From a virus, in IMG/VR virus record IMGVR_UViG_3300047478_000128, positions 1 through 39,278 of that record: a DNA stretch of 39,278 bases. One strand, 5' to 3'. Numbering within the stretch: the first letter of the stretch is position 1; each line of letters begins with the position of its first letter. This document shows, in pieces, positions 1-8,877 of this stretch. The notes beneath the pieces are model-generated. The model was not told the origin of the DNA and did no database searches. It saw nothing but the letters and a program-made list of their open reading frames with translations. A program made the position numbers and the translations under genes.

Positions 1-59
1 GATTGAAAGTCGGGAGGGGGAGTAAGCTATACTCCTTGACAGAATTTAGGGAATTTCCC

Positions 60-431
60 ATGAAAAAAGCACCCAAACACATCATCAATTACATCCGCGA
101 ACCAGACACATGGGACGCGACTGCTTTTGAGACTCAGATTCGCAGCGAAGTGGAAAGCTCCACAGGCGCTTTGACCGCAAGTGATGAAACGCTGGTGGGA
201 ATGTTGGTGATGACCATGCAAAGTCTGATTGATGCCGAGCGCGTGATTCAGACCCAAGGCATGATTGAGCATTACAACTCTGGCCCTGCCACTTCTCCGT
301 ATTACAAGATAAGAACCGAATGTCTCGACAAAGCAATCAAGATTCTGGCCGAGCTTGCGCTTGTGGCCCGTGGTCGCCCAAAGAAGACATCCACACCCAC
401 CGCCATAGATGAGCTATTCAATACTGCTTGA
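60..431 (+). CDS. terS: Terminase small subunit (P27-like)
   Basis: This 123-residue protein is the likely DNA-recognition subunit of the packaging motor. Its C-terminal part (residues about 75-115), with a TECLDKAIKILAELALVARG stretch followed by a basic RPKK tail, looks like the P27 family of small terminases. I chose ATG 60 over an in-frame TTG at 3 because an AGGGA sequence precedes it at normal spacing and the residues before it look unconserved. It overlaps the large terminase by 23 bases, as is usual for the pair. The assignment rests partly on that position. Its upstream region is cut by the window edge. Confidence 0.8.
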   Translation: MKKAPKHIINYIREPDTWDATAFETQIRSEVESSTGALTASDETLVGMLVMTMQSLIDAERVIQTQGMIEHYNSGPATSPYYKIRTECLDKAIKILAELALVARGRPKKTSTPTAIDELFNTA

Positions 432-2082
432 GCCTGCGTTTAAGTACGCTACTGCCGTAGTTCGCGGCGACCTACTCGCTTGCGAGGATGTCAAGATTGC
501 TTGTCAGCGATTCTTGGACATGGTTGAGCGCAAGGATGCGCCCTACGAGTTCGTCCCCGCCAAAGCTGAACACATCCTCAAGTTCGCCAAGTTCTGCCGC
601 CATGTCAAAGGGCCAGACGCAGGGAAGTCAATTGAGCTTGAGGGATTCCAAGTTCTGTTCCTTGCTGCGGTGTATGGATTCCGCAACAAGTCAGACCACA
701 GCATTCGATGGGTGACGGACGTTATCCTGTTCGTGCCACGCAAGTCGGGAAAGACCACGCTTGCGTCCATCATTGCCTTGTACGAGCTGCTGTTTGGCGA
801 AGCTGGCCCCGAAGTATTCACGTTGGCGACCAACCGTGAGCAGGCATCCATTTGCTTTGACTCGTCCAAGGCCATCATGGAAAGCATGGCCCCTGAACTG
901 CAAAGCCGATTCATTCCATTCCGAAGTGAGCTGAAAAAGGCGGGGGATTCGACATCGACCTACCGCGCCCTGTCCCGTGAGAACCGTAAGACTGGTGACG
1001 GTAAAAACCCATCGTGCGCAATGATTGACGAAGCGGCTCAGATTACCGAGCGTGGCTCCATCGAGGTGTTGCACTCAGGTATGGCTGCTCGTAAGAATCC
1101 TTTAAGGATGTACCTGACGACAGCCAGCTTCACCAAGGAGACAAAGTTCTTTGAGGACTTGAATCACTTTCGCGCTGTGCTGCGTGGTGCTGCGGAAGAC
1201 TCGTTCCGTTGGTTTGGCCTGCTGTATTCGGTAGACCCCGGCGATGAGTGGTCTGACCCCGCCGTATGGGGCAAGGCCAACCCCATGCTTGGCGTGTCGG
1301 TGACGACTGAGGCAATTCAGCACATGGCCGACGAAGCCAAGAGCAAGCCTGCTTCCCTCAATGAGTTTTTGTGTAAGCAGCTCAACATCTATGTCAGCTC
1401 GAATGCTGCTTGGGTTGACCGAAGATATTGGGATGAGTCCGAGGCTCCTTTGCCTGCTGACAAACCAGAAGCCACGTTCATTGGATTCGACTTGGCCCAC
1501 AGCCGAGATTTGAATGCCGTGGTGACGCTACACCGATATGCCGAGGAAGACCTGTACGCCAAGTTCAAATTCTTCTTGCCAGAGGAGTCGATTGAGCTGA
1601 TTCCGAATCACTACAAGTCAATCTTTAGTCAGGCTGTGGCATCTGGCATCCTGCACCTCACGCCCGGCAACGTGACCGACCTGAACGAGATTGAGTCCTA
1701 CATTCGACAAGAGGCCGAAACCTATGAAGTCAAAGAAATTGGCTATGACCCTTACAACGCTGCTGCTCTTGTCGCCAATCTTTTCTCCTATGGCCTTCCA
1801 GTCAAAAAGGTTGGACAAGGCATGGCAGTACTATCCAACCCGTCGAAAACGGCAGAACAGCTCATCCTTAAAAAAGCCATCAAGCACGATGGAAATCCGT
1901 TTGTGGGGTGGCAACTTGGTAACTGTGAGGTATACACCGATGTGAACGGCAACGTAAAAGTGAGAAAAAACGAAGCCGACCCATCCGCCAAGGTGGACGG
2001 AATCATCGCCATGATTATGGCGTTGCACTGCCATTTGGATAACGTATTCGTGTCAGACTCTTATGGACTCAGATTATTTTGA
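409..2082 (+). CDS. terL: Terminase large subunit
   Basis: The 557-residue protein is the ATP-driven motor and nuclease that fills the capsid with DNA. It has a Walker A-type motif (VPRKSGKTT, around residues 109-117), a Walker B motif (MIDEA, D207/E208), and C-terminal nuclease acidic residues in GFDLAHSRD (D361), GYDPYNAAAL (D447) and near DGIIAMI (D530). Order and length fit the Terminase_1 family seen in HK97-like phages. It starts inside the terS end and is followed at once by the portal gene. No truncation or missing motif is seen. Confidence 0.95.
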   Translation: MSYSILLEPAFKYATAVVRGDLLACEDVKIACQRFLDMVERKDAPYEFVPAKAEHILKFAKFCRHVKGPDAGKSIELEGFQVLFLAAVYGFRNKSDHSIRWVTDVILFVPRKSGKTTLASIIALYELLFGEAGPEVFTLATNREQASICFDSSKAIMESMAPELQSRFIPFRSELKKAGDSTSTYRALSRENRKTGDGKNPSCAMIDEAAQITERGSIEVLHSGMAARKNPLRMYLTTASFTKETKFFEDLNHFRAVLRGAAEDSFRWFGLLYSVDPGDEWSDPAVWGKANPMLGVSVTTEAIQHMADEAKSKPASLNEFLCKQLNIYVSSNAAWVDRRYWDESEAPLPADKPEATFIGFDLAHSRDLNAVVTLHRYAEEDLYAKFKFFLPEESIELIPNHYKSIFSQAVASGILHLTPGNVTDLNEIESYIRQEAETYEVKEIGYDPYNAAALVANLFSYGLPVKKVGQGMAVLSNPSKTAEQLILKKAIKHDGNPFVGWQLGNCEVYTDVNGNVKVRKNEADPSAKVDGIIAMIMALHCHLDNVFVSDSYGLRLF

Positions 2083-2112
2083 GTGATAACATCACGGAAA
2101 CTAGGAGCTGAC

Positions 2113-3510
2113 ATGGCTATTCTCGACATTTTCAAGCGCAAGTCCACGCAATCGGACGAAAGCAACAACCTTTTCGGCCAAACGGCTCTAGGTAACAACA
2201 TTGTTTATTCGGGTAGCAATACTCGCCCAACAGTCAACACTCAAGTCCTGTATGTGACGACTGCCAGTACGAATACGGCTGGTCGCACAATCGACATGAG
2301 CCTATTGACGCGCAACAGCACCGTCATGGCTTGCGTTGGCGCAAAAGCAAGAGCCTTGGCTCAGTTGCCAATCAAAATCATGTCAGAGCAAGAGGACGGT
2401 TCGTACCTTGATGCTGTGAAAGACAAGTCTGTTGGCGTTCGTGACAAGAACAAAGCCAAGCAAGTCTCCAAGCTGTTGAACAACCCCAACAACTTCCAAT
2501 CGAAATACGAGTTCTGGTATCAGTGGCTCATGTGGTTGGAATTGTCTGGCGAAGCGTTTACCTTGTGGTGGCGCGAAGACCAAAAGAACCCTTCACAGAC
2601 TCCAATGGAGATGTATGTGTTGGATTCCACGCTGATTGCCGTGACCATCAATCCAGCTCGTTACCCTTCATACCGTTTGTCCACCCCTTCATACGGTTTC
2701 AGCAAAGACGAGCCGTTGGCCGCACATCAAGTGATGCACATTAAAGAGGCAGCATGGCAAGGTTCGGCTGGTTTCAACAAAGGCATCTTGGCTGCTGAAT
2801 TGGTGACGCTCGACCAAGACATCGACGTTTACGCCAACTTCATCATGCTCAATGGCGCAAAGCCAACGGGTATGTTTACGACCGAACAAGTCATCCCTGA
2901 TGGCAAGTACAAGGAATTGGCCTCGCGCTTGAAAGAGGCTTGGTCAAACATGACTGGTAGCCAACGCACTGATGAATCGAAGCCGGGCCAAGGTATGTTG
3001 CTCGACCAAGGCATGAAGTACACACCAATCGACATCCTCACTTTGCAAGACACCCAAGCTGCTGAGTTGAAGATTCAAACCATGAAGCGTATTTGTGGTT
3101 TGTTCGGTGTGCCTCCATCCATGATTGGCATTGGCGACTCCAAGTACAACAACACTCAAACCATGTTGGATGAGTTCTACAAATCAACGATGTACCCAAC
3201 CATCGTGAACGTCCAAGAGAAGTTGAAGCAACAGTTGTTCAATGGCTATCCCTCATTGTGTGTTCAGTTCGATACAGCAAACTTCTTGAAGGGCGCTCCA
3301 ATCGACCAAATGAACTATGTGAAGGCTGGTGTTGATGCTGGCATCCTGACTCCAAACGAAGCGCGTGAATATTTGAACAAAGCTCAGATGGAAGGCGGCA
3401 ACGAGTTGAAGCAAGACACAAAACCAAGCGACCCAATTGCAGGCTCAAGCCCTCAAGACACAGGTGGCGGTGGCGGCAACCAGAAGAATAAATTAAATAT
3501 CGGCAAGTAA
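2113..3510 (+). CDS. Portal protein (HK97 family)
   Basis: The 465-residue protein should form the dodecameric ring through which DNA enters the head and to which the tail connects. The segment TLQDTQAAELKIQTMKRICG, followed directly by LFGVPPSMIGI (about residues 306-336), is the hallmark of HK97-type portals, and the C-terminus is glycine-rich and low in complexity, as often found. A GTG at 2083 would add ten residues, but ATG 2113 has a clear AGGAG site (in CTAGGAGCTGAC) and begins with the typical portal N-terminus MAILDIFKRK. The stop codon overlaps the next ATG (TAATG). Confidence 0.93.
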   Translation: MAILDIFKRKSTQSDESNNLFGQTALGNNIVYSGSNTRPTVNTQVLYVTTASTNTAGRTIDMSLLTRNSTVMACVGAKARALAQLPIKIMSEQEDGSYLDAVKDKSVGVRDKNKAKQVSKLLNNPNNFQSKYEFWYQWLMWLELSGEAFTLWWREDQKNPSQTPMEMYVLDSTLIAVTINPARYPSYRLSTPSYGFSKDEPLAAHQVMHIKEAAWQGSAGFNKGILAAELVTLDQDIDVYANFIMLNGAKPTGMFTTEQVIPDGKYKELASRLKEAWSNMTGSQRTDESKPGQGMLLDQGMKYTPIDILTLQDTQAAELKIQTMKRICGLFGVPPSMIGIGDSKYNNTQTMLDEFYKSTMYPTIVNVQEKLKQQLFNGYPSLCVQFDTANFLKGAPIDQMNYVKAGVDAGILTPNEAREYLNKAQMEGGNELKQDTKPSDPIAGSSPQDTGGGGGNQKNKLNIGK

Positions 3511-3725
3511 TGTCGCTGATTTTTAAGATTATGGTAGCATCGTTGGTAGCAAATAGACCAACGGTTCCGCCGCCTCCAAAGCGCGGTCGGCCACCAAAAA
3601 CAATATACGACATTGATTTATCTAAAGTCGATGAGGTAATCCATGACGCAAAACTTGATGATGGTGTGCGAGGCCAAACTGGTTCTCGAAAAAGCAGGCA
3701 ACGCAGAGCCAACAGGCAATATTGA
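3510..3725 (+). CDS. Small basic hypothetical protein between portal and protease
   Basis: This 71-residue ORF starts in a TAATG overlap with the portal stop and runs 83 bases into the protease gene in another frame. It holds a proline-rich basic motif, PPPPKRGRPPKT (residues 21-32), which looks like an AT-hook (core GRP), followed by an acidic stretch and a very basic C-terminus. I do not recognise a family. Translational coupling supports a real gene, but the long overlap means that the C-terminal part may only reflect the protease frame. A second start at 3531 is possible. Confidence 0.45.
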   Translation: MSLIFKIMVASLVANRPTVPPPPKRGRPPKTIYDIDLSKVDEVIHDAKLDDGVRGQTGSRKSRQRRANRQY

Positions 3726-4443
3726 AGCGGTTGTCACAACTTGGGGGCCACGCGAAGGCGCTGACGGTCGCAAGTTCAACTATCAACCCGAGGCATTTAT
3801 GCAATGGGCAGAGTCGTTCAGCAAAGCTGGTCGCCCTCTGCCAATGTTTGTGAACCATGATGCTGATTCCATCCCTGTGGGTGAATGGACATCATTTGAG
3901 TTTGACGAAACTGGCATGAAAGCCTGCGGTCGCTTGTATGTCAACACCACTCAAGGCTCTGACTTGTATCAAGTTATGAGCGAGTCGCCAAATATGTTTG
4001 GTGGCGTGTCTGTTGGCGCATACGCCGAAGAATATCAATGGACAAAAGAAGACGGCACTCCAATGACCGTTGGTTCTGATGACCCATACGAAGACGGCTA
4101 CTTCCAAATCACCAAAGGTGGTCTGCGTGAAGTTTCAGTCGTGATGTACCCAAACAATCCAATGGCCGAAGTGCAAAAGCTGGAATATTTCCGCGCTGAT
4201 GGCACTGCCGACCTGAAAGTTTTGGAGCAAGCCCTGCGTGATGCTGGTCTATCCAAGAAAGATGCGGTCGCTGCCGCATCTACATTCAAGAAAGTGATCG
4301 AGCAGCGTGATGCTACTCAGGAGCCTATTGAAGCTGCGACGACTCAGAGCGATTCTGATGCGGAAGCGACCAACGCAGCAATTCTCGAAGCTCTTGAGCA
4401 GCGCGAATTGTTAAAACTCCTCGACAAACGCCTGAAAGGTTAA
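3643..4443 (+). CDS. Prohead serine protease (S78/HK97 gp4-like)
   Basis: This 266-residue protein is the capsid maturation protease that removes scaffold segments from the HK97-type capsid protein and then itself. The sequence shows the family pattern of a His in PMFVNHD (H72), a Ser in GGVSVGA (S123) and the downstream block GGLREVSVVMYPNNPMAEV (near residues 159-177). The tail (LEQALRDAGLSKKDAVAAA) is the usual leftover linker and helix of these proteases. A GAGG sequence precedes ATG 3643; ATGs at 3658 and 3661 are alternatives. It lies directly before the capsid gene, its substrate. Confidence 0.92.
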   Translation: MTQNLMMVCEAKLVLEKAGNAEPTGNIEAVVTTWGPREGADGRKFNYQPEAFMQWAESFSKAGRPLPMFVNHDADSIPVGEWTSFEFDETGMKACGRLYVNTTQGSDLYQVMSESPNMFGGVSVGAYAEEYQWTKEDGTPMTVGSDDPYEDGYFQITKGGLREVSVVMYPNNPMAEVQKLEYFRADGTADLKVLEQALRDAGLSKKDAVAAASTFKKVIEQRDATQEPIEAATTQSDSDAEATNAAILEALEQRELLKLLDKRLKG

Positions 4444-4445
4444 TC

Positions 4446-5789
4446 ATGTCAAAAGAAATCATCGAAAAATTGGATGCCATCGAAGCTAAACAAGCTGAGA
4501 GCATCGTGGCTGTTGAAGCCAAAATCCCTGCTGCTGTTGAAGCCGTTAAAGCTGAAATGGCTGAAATGGTTGCTGCTTTGGAAGCCAAAGTTGCCGCTAT
4601 TCCTGCTCCCGCAGTTCACAAAGAAAAAGCCAAGAGCGTTCGCCAAGACGTAAACCGTTCTGTCAAAGAACAACTCAAAGCAATCTCCGAAGGCAAAAAC
4701 ACTCTTGAGAAACAACTGCAAGTTTTCGCAGACGAATCTCAAATGGAAGCCTACATGAAAGAAGCATCGGCTCTGACTGCTGGCGGTAACAACCAAGGTG
4801 GTCGTACTGGCTATGACCCTGTGTTTGCTGCTTTGCGTTTGGCTAACCCAATGCGCGGCGTGTCTCGCACTGTGGCTACCGATGGCTCTAGCTATCAATT
4901 CCGTGTGAAGACCGGCAATGCTGGCGCTGCATGGGGCTACACAATCCAGAACAACGGTTCGGCAACAACTGAAAACACTTCAATCTGGCAATTGGTTTTG
5001 CAAGACTTGAACGTGCAGTTCCCTATCCGTACTGCTGCTCTTGACGACATCGACGGTTTGGAAGCAAACGTGGTTGACGATATGTTGGCTGAATTCGCAC
5101 AAGCCGAAGCTCTGTCAATGATTCAAAACAACGACCAAGGCTTGACCAGCTTGCCATACGGCGGCTCTAACGGTCTGCGCGGTTTGAACCAATACGCTGG
5201 TGCTAACAGCTCTTACGCTGGTGGTACAACTTCCACTGCTGCTTTCGGTAGCTCTGGTACTGGTTCTACAAGCGGTTTGCACAGCTTGGCTACTTATGAC
5301 CAGTTGACTTCCAACACCAACACTGTCGGTGCTGCAAACATCACCTACAAAGACGTTGTGAACTTCATCTACGCCTTGCCACAACAATACTGGACTGAGA
5401 GCGCTAAGTTCATCATTAGCCCTGTCTTGTTGGCTCAAATCCGTGGTTTGACAGATACAAACGGCACTCCTGTGTTCGAGCGTATGTCTCCTCTGGAAAC
5501 CAATGGCATTGTTGGTCGCTTGTTGGGCTTTGACGTTGTTGTGAACAAGTATTTGGACACTCCATCTCAAACCACTACCGCTTCTGCTGGCACAACTAGC
5601 TTGTACCCAATGTACTTCGGTGACTGGTCTCGCGGCCACACCATCATTGACCGTTTGAACATGGTCATGCGTCGTTACGACCAGACAGCCCCCGGCTATA
5701 TCACCTTCTTCGGTGAGAAGCGTTTGGCTACATCTGTGCGTGACCCGTTCGCTATCGTGCGTTACCGCTCGACTGCTACCGCAGCCTGA
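4446..5789 (+). CDS. Major capsid protein 1 (HK97 fold, with delta domain)
   Basis: The 447-residue protein has an N-terminal alanine- and glutamate-rich helical segment (residues 1 to about 105), expected to act as the scaffolding delta domain, followed by the HK97 capsid core. The boundary lies near KEASALTAGG (105-114), a plausible site for the prohead protease. Core landmarks include DPVFAALRLANPMRG, SIWQLVLQDLNVQFPIRTAAL and the C-terminal FFGEKRLATSVRDPFAIVRY. It follows the protease gene after two bases. A strong hairpin terminator lies just downstream, so this gene may be expressed above its neighbours. Confidence 0.93.
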   Translation: MSKEIIEKLDAIEAKQAESIVAVEAKIPAAVEAVKAEMAEMVAALEAKVAAIPAPAVHKEKAKSVRQDVNRSVKEQLKAISEGKNTLEKQLQVFADESQMEAYMKEASALTAGGNNQGGRTGYDPVFAALRLANPMRGVSRTVATDGSSYQFRVKTGNAGAAWGYTIQNNGSATTENTSIWQLVLQDLNVQFPIRTAALDDIDGLEANVVDDMLAEFAQAEALSMIQNNDQGLTSLPYGGSNGLRGLNQYAGANSSYAGGTTSTAAFGSSGTGSTSGLHSLATYDQLTSNTNTVGAANITYKDVVNFIYALPQQYWTESAKFIISPVLLAQIRGLTDTNGTPVFERMSPLETNGIVGRLLGFDVVVNKYLDTPSQTTTASAGTTSLYPMYFGDWSRGHTIIDRLNMVMRRYDQTAPGYITFFGEKRLATSVRDPFAIVRYRSTATAA

Positions 5790-5800
5790 TAGTTGCCTTG

Positions 5801-5827
5801 GATGGGGAGTTCGCTCCCCATCTTTTT
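5801..5827 (+). terminator. Rho-independent terminator between the two capsid genes
   Basis: GATGGGGAG (5801-5809), a TTCG loop, then the exact complement CTCCCCATC (5814-5822) followed by TTTTT form a 9-bp perfect stem with a U tail. It sits 11 bases after the stop of capsid gene 1 and 19 bases before the start of capsid gene 2. It would let most transcripts end after the capsid gene and reduce read-through to the rest of the late operon, or it could stabilise the capsid mRNA 3' end. Confidence 0.85.
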
Positions 5828-5846
5828 AACTCTCATTGGAATAACT

Positions 5847-6863
5847 ATGACTATCACCGAAAAAATCCTGAACGGCATTAAGCAAGCCATTACCGAAGGT
5901 GGCAAAGTCACCATTGACCTGAAAGAAGCCTCTGCAATCACTGGTTCTGGTTCGGGCGTTGGTGGTAATGTTGTATTCGACGATGCGTTTGCCGCCCTGC
6001 GTCAAGCAAATCCACTGCGTCAAGGCTCACGCCAAATTGCCGTGAACGGCTCTGATGCTCAATTCGTTGCCAAGACTGGTAACGCTGCAAACTCCACAAA
6101 CCCTTGGGGTTACGAATTTACTCCCAACTCAGGTTCTCCTGATGTTGATACATCCATTTGGCAATTGCCAGTGCGAGTGTTGGTTGCACAGCTTCCAATC
6201 CGTACTGCCGTGTTGTCCGATGTAAACGCTCTTGACTCTACATTGGTTGAAGACTTGGCACTTGAGTTTGCTCAATTGGAAGGTCAATCAATGGTCTTGA
6301 ACGACGACCAATCTGGCTCTACAACTGACGCAACTGGCGCTGAATACGGCCTGCGCGGTTTGGACAGCTATCCATCTGGTTCCGTGAGCGCCTACGGCTC
6401 AAGCGGCACTGCAATGACCGATGGCTTGCACGACATTGCTACCGTGTCTTTGGGTGGCACTGCTGTAACCTACAACAAGATTGTGGACACAGCAAACGCA
6501 CTGCCTGCTCAGTATTGGTCACTGGAAGGTACGGCTTGGCAAATGAGTCCAGCAATGATTTTGGCTCTGCGTGAGTTGAAAGACAGTTCTGGTATGCCTC
6601 TGTTCTTGGAAATTGGCGATGCTGATGGCGCTGCTGTTGGTCGCGTGTTCGGCTGGCCTGTTATTCCAAACCCATACTTGTCTGCTGATTTCCCTGTCTA
6701 CTTGGCAAACTGGAATCGCTTTTTGACAATCGGTGATACCGAGCAAATGAATGTTCAGATGTATGAGCAAACACAGCCCGGCTTCATTACCCTGTACGCA
6801 GAAAAACGTCTGGTAAGCTCTGTGCGTGACCCGTTTGCGGGTGTTCGTATTAGCGCAGCATAA
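5847..6863 (+). CDS. Second HK97-type capsid protein (short N-terminus)
   Basis: The 338-residue product is a clear paralogue of the upstream capsid protein. They share FDDAFAALRQANPLRQGSRQ, SIWQLPVRVLVAQLPIRTAVL, NALPAQYW, and the C-terminal LYAEKRLVSSVRDPFAGVR. Its N-terminus is only about 25 residues up to KEASAIT, which matches KEASALT at the delta-domain boundary of capsid 1, so nearly the whole scaffold domain is missing. ATG 5847 follows a TTGGAATAACT leader; a TTG at 5793 would read through the terminator and is unlikely. It may be a minor capsid subunit, for example pentameric, or an alternative capsid protein. Confidence 0.88.
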   Translation: MTITEKILNGIKQAITEGGKVTIDLKEASAITGSGSGVGGNVVFDDAFAALRQANPLRQGSRQIAVNGSDAQFVAKTGNAANSTNPWGYEFTPNSGSPDVDTSIWQLPVRVLVAQLPIRTAVLSDVNALDSTLVEDLALEFAQLEGQSMVLNDDQSGSTTDATGAEYGLRGLDSYPSGSVSAYGSSGTAMTDGLHDIATVSLGGTAVTYNKIVDTANALPAQYWSLEGTAWQMSPAMILALRELKDSSGMPLFLEIGDADGAAVGRVFGWPVIPNPYLSADFPVYLANWNRFLTIGDTEQMNVQMYEQTQPGFITLYAEKRLVSSVRDPFAGVRISAA

Positions 6864-6873
6864 GAGGTGACAA

Positions 6874-7545
6874 ATGGCGGCTGATTCACAACTCGGTTAC
6901 TTGAACTACGGCGGGGGAACCCGCAATCCGTTTAACTACGCAAAGACAGAGCAAATCAGTCGTGACATTGCTACCGCTTGGCTGACTCTTGACGAAATCA
7001 CAAATCAGCTAAACCTGTTTGGTGACGAAAGCCAAGATTCTTACTTGGAAGGTCTTGAGTTGGCGGTAAGAATGACAATCGAGGATTTCCTTGGTATGTC
7101 TATCTTTCCAACGTCATATCGCGTTTGGTACAACGAGGCTAGTCTCAACGGAACTCCGTTGACATTGGATTTGCCAGAAGTCAGCCAAAACTTTAACCCA
7201 TCTCAGCCGGGTGTCGTAATCAATGCTGTCAAGTATTGGAATGACAACAACCCGCCTCAGTTGATTACTGTTGCCGTTGACCAGTATTACTACGACCCAT
7301 CTGGCAACAAAGTTGTTGTGGCGACTTTGCCAACGAACCTCAACAGTTCTATGACATCGCCTGTGATTTGCGAGTACACGACAGCAGCAAACCCCTTGGC
7401 GGCTTACCCCGTAATTAAACAGGCTGGTTTGCTGTTGTTGACTCACCTCTACAACAATCGTAGTGACACCACAGGCCCAATTCAGCACAACATCCCTTGG
7501 GGTGTTCAGTGCTTGCTGCGTCCTTACAAACCATTGGTGATGTAA
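6874..7545 (+). CDS. Head-tail connector (gp6-like adaptor)
   Basis: The 223-residue protein is probably the adaptor that docks beneath the portal. The helical segment WLTLDEITNQLNLFGDESQD, continuing to a LELAVRMTIEDFLGMSIF region (about residues 36-75), matches the pattern of HK97 gp6/SPP1 gp15-like connectors. It is longer than the minimal family and carries an extended beta-rich middle region. A GAGGTGACAA leader gives a clear start. It lies between capsid and head-closure genes, the usual place. Confidence 0.8.
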   Translation: MAADSQLGYLNYGGGTRNPFNYAKTEQISRDIATAWLTLDEITNQLNLFGDESQDSYLEGLELAVRMTIEDFLGMSIFPTSYRVWYNEASLNGTPLTLDLPEVSQNFNPSQPGVVINAVKYWNDNNPPQLITVAVDQYYYDPSGNKVVVATLPTNLNSSMTSPVICEYTTAANPLAAYPVIKQAGLLLLTHLYNNRSDTTGPIQHNIPWGVQCLLRPYKPLVM

Positions 7546-7890
7546 ATGGCAATTGCACGTTTCGAGAACATTGCAATCAACAATCTGACTTTCTCTGAGA
7601 GTTCGTTTGGTGAAGGCGCGACGACTCAGACCAAATGGTTTGATACTCGCGCCCGTGTGTCTGACGTTGCCAATAGCTTAAAGATTGCTGACAAATATCG
7701 TCTGTACCAAGAGCTGACTCAGTTCACTCTGAACTACACGCCGAATATGAAACAAATCGTGGATGGGCAAGACCAATACTCAATCACTTGGCGCGGCCAA
7801 GATTGGCGTATTACGGATGTGCGCGAGGCAAACGACCGCATGACCGTCATGTTCCTGTGTTACCGCAACGACCCTGTGACCTCCGTATGA
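7546..7890 (+). CDS. Head closure / head-tail joining protein
   Basis: The 114-residue protein ends with a block typical of SPP1 gp16-like head-completion proteins: QYSITWRGQDWRITDVREAN, then DRMTVMFLCYRNDPVTSV. The first codon follows the connector stop directly. Its role is to close the connector after packaging and offer the tail-binding surface. Its stop overlaps the next start (ATGA at 7887). Confidence 0.82.
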   Translation: MAIARFENIAINNLTFSESSFGEGATTQTKWFDTRARVSDVANSLKIADKYRLYQELTQFTLNYTPNMKQIVDGQDQYSITWRGQDWRITDVREANDRMTVMFLCYRNDPVTSV

Positions 7891-8306
7891 CGACTCAACT
7901 CAATCCAGTTCTGTACGGTAAGGCAATCCAGTATCAACTGGCAAACATTGTCACGCCTGTGCCTGTGTATGCTTCGTTCAACCGCAATTTTGCGAGAGAG
8001 CCGAAGTTCCTCACATGGCAATTGCGTAATGTCCACCAGCCTGTTTATACAGGTCAACAACAAAACAACAAGGGCATCGACCGCCCTGTGTTCCAAATCT
8101 CCATCTTCACTCAGAAGATTGAAGACGGTTTCACTATTTCCAATCAGGTACTACAATCCCTACACGGTTATAGTGGTCAATTTGGTAGTCCGACCGATGG
8201 GTTCTTCATTGCGAAGGCCGATGTGGTTTGGCTATACAACAGCTATGACAACGAGCAGAATTTGGCGCAAGTCTTTTTGGATTGCACAATAGATGTTCCA
8301 GCATAA
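7887..8306 (+). CDS. Tail terminator / tail completion protein
   Basis: This 139-residue protein has the layout of tail terminator proteins (lambda gpU/HK97 gp10-gp11 neighbours, DUF3168-like): an N-terminal helix, a beta segment around PKFLTWQLRN, a polar loop, then a ferredoxin-like beta-alpha-beta core (VFQISIFTQKIEDGFTISNQ) and a late beta strand LAQVFLDCTID. ATG 7887 overlaps the closure gene stop. The assignment leans on order as well as sequence; it would cap the tail tube at the head-proximal end. Confidence 0.7.
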   Translation: MTTQLNPVLYGKAIQYQLANIVTPVPVYASFNRNFAREPKFLTWQLRNVHQPVYTGQQQNNKGIDRPVFQISIFTQKIEDGFTISNQVLQSLHGYSGQFGSPTDGFFIAKADVVWLYNSYDNEQNLAQVFLDCTIDVPA

Positions 8307-8341
8307 GACAGTTACATCAACTCTTTTCAAAGGAAATCAAA

Positions 8342-8866
8342 ATGGCTCTCATCAATAAAGTCTTACCCGGCTACGTTGCAACCCTCTGGTGTCAAACTGG
8401 CGATACGCCAACCCCCCTGACTGACGCTCAATTGGCTACTTGGACAGGTCAAGTTGCTGACATCATCGGTACAGCCGCAGGCGGTACTGGTACTGACGGT
8501 ATCTTGGTTCCAGTGGAAGCTGTGCCTGCCTTTGGTGCTGACGATGCTGTTGCCGCTTACTCCGTGGCAGGCGCTCGTACTGGCGCAAAAATCACCACTC
8601 AAAACCAAGTGACATCTTTGGCTGTTACATCTGCATGGAACCCTGCTGACGAAGCTCAGTTGTTGATTCGTGAAGATGGCTACAACGGCACAATCGTTCG
8701 CACTTACGTTGTTGCTGTGTATGACGGCACTGATACTGTTGCTTACGCTTTCAATGGTATGGTTGGTGGTATGTCTTGGGATATGTCTCCATCTGCCGAA
8801 GGCAAGTTCAACTTCACTATCCACCCCATCGGTGGCAACAGCTACGGTTGGTCTAATAACGCTTAA
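8342..8866 (+). CDS. Major tail tube protein
   Basis: The 174-residue protein lies between the tail terminator and the tail chaperones, where the tube subunit is encoded. It has an N-terminal LPGYVATLWCQTGDTPTPLT, alanine-, glycine- and threonine-rich strands, and a C-terminal GMVGGMSWDMSPSAEGKFNF block typical of beta-sandwich tube proteins. The start is set by AAAGGAAATCAAAATG at 8342. Codon choice is biased like the capsid genes, as expected for a highly expressed structural protein. Confidence 0.78.
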   Translation: MALINKVLPGYVATLWCQTGDTPTPLTDAQLATWTGQVADIIGTAAGGTGTDGILVPVEAVPAFGADDAVAAYSVAGARTGAKITTQNQVTSLAVTSAWNPADEAQLLIREDGYNGTIVRTYVVAVYDGTDTVAYAFNGMVGGMSWDMSPSAEGKFNFTIHPIGGNSYGWSNNA

Positions 8867-8877
8867 TACGACACCAC

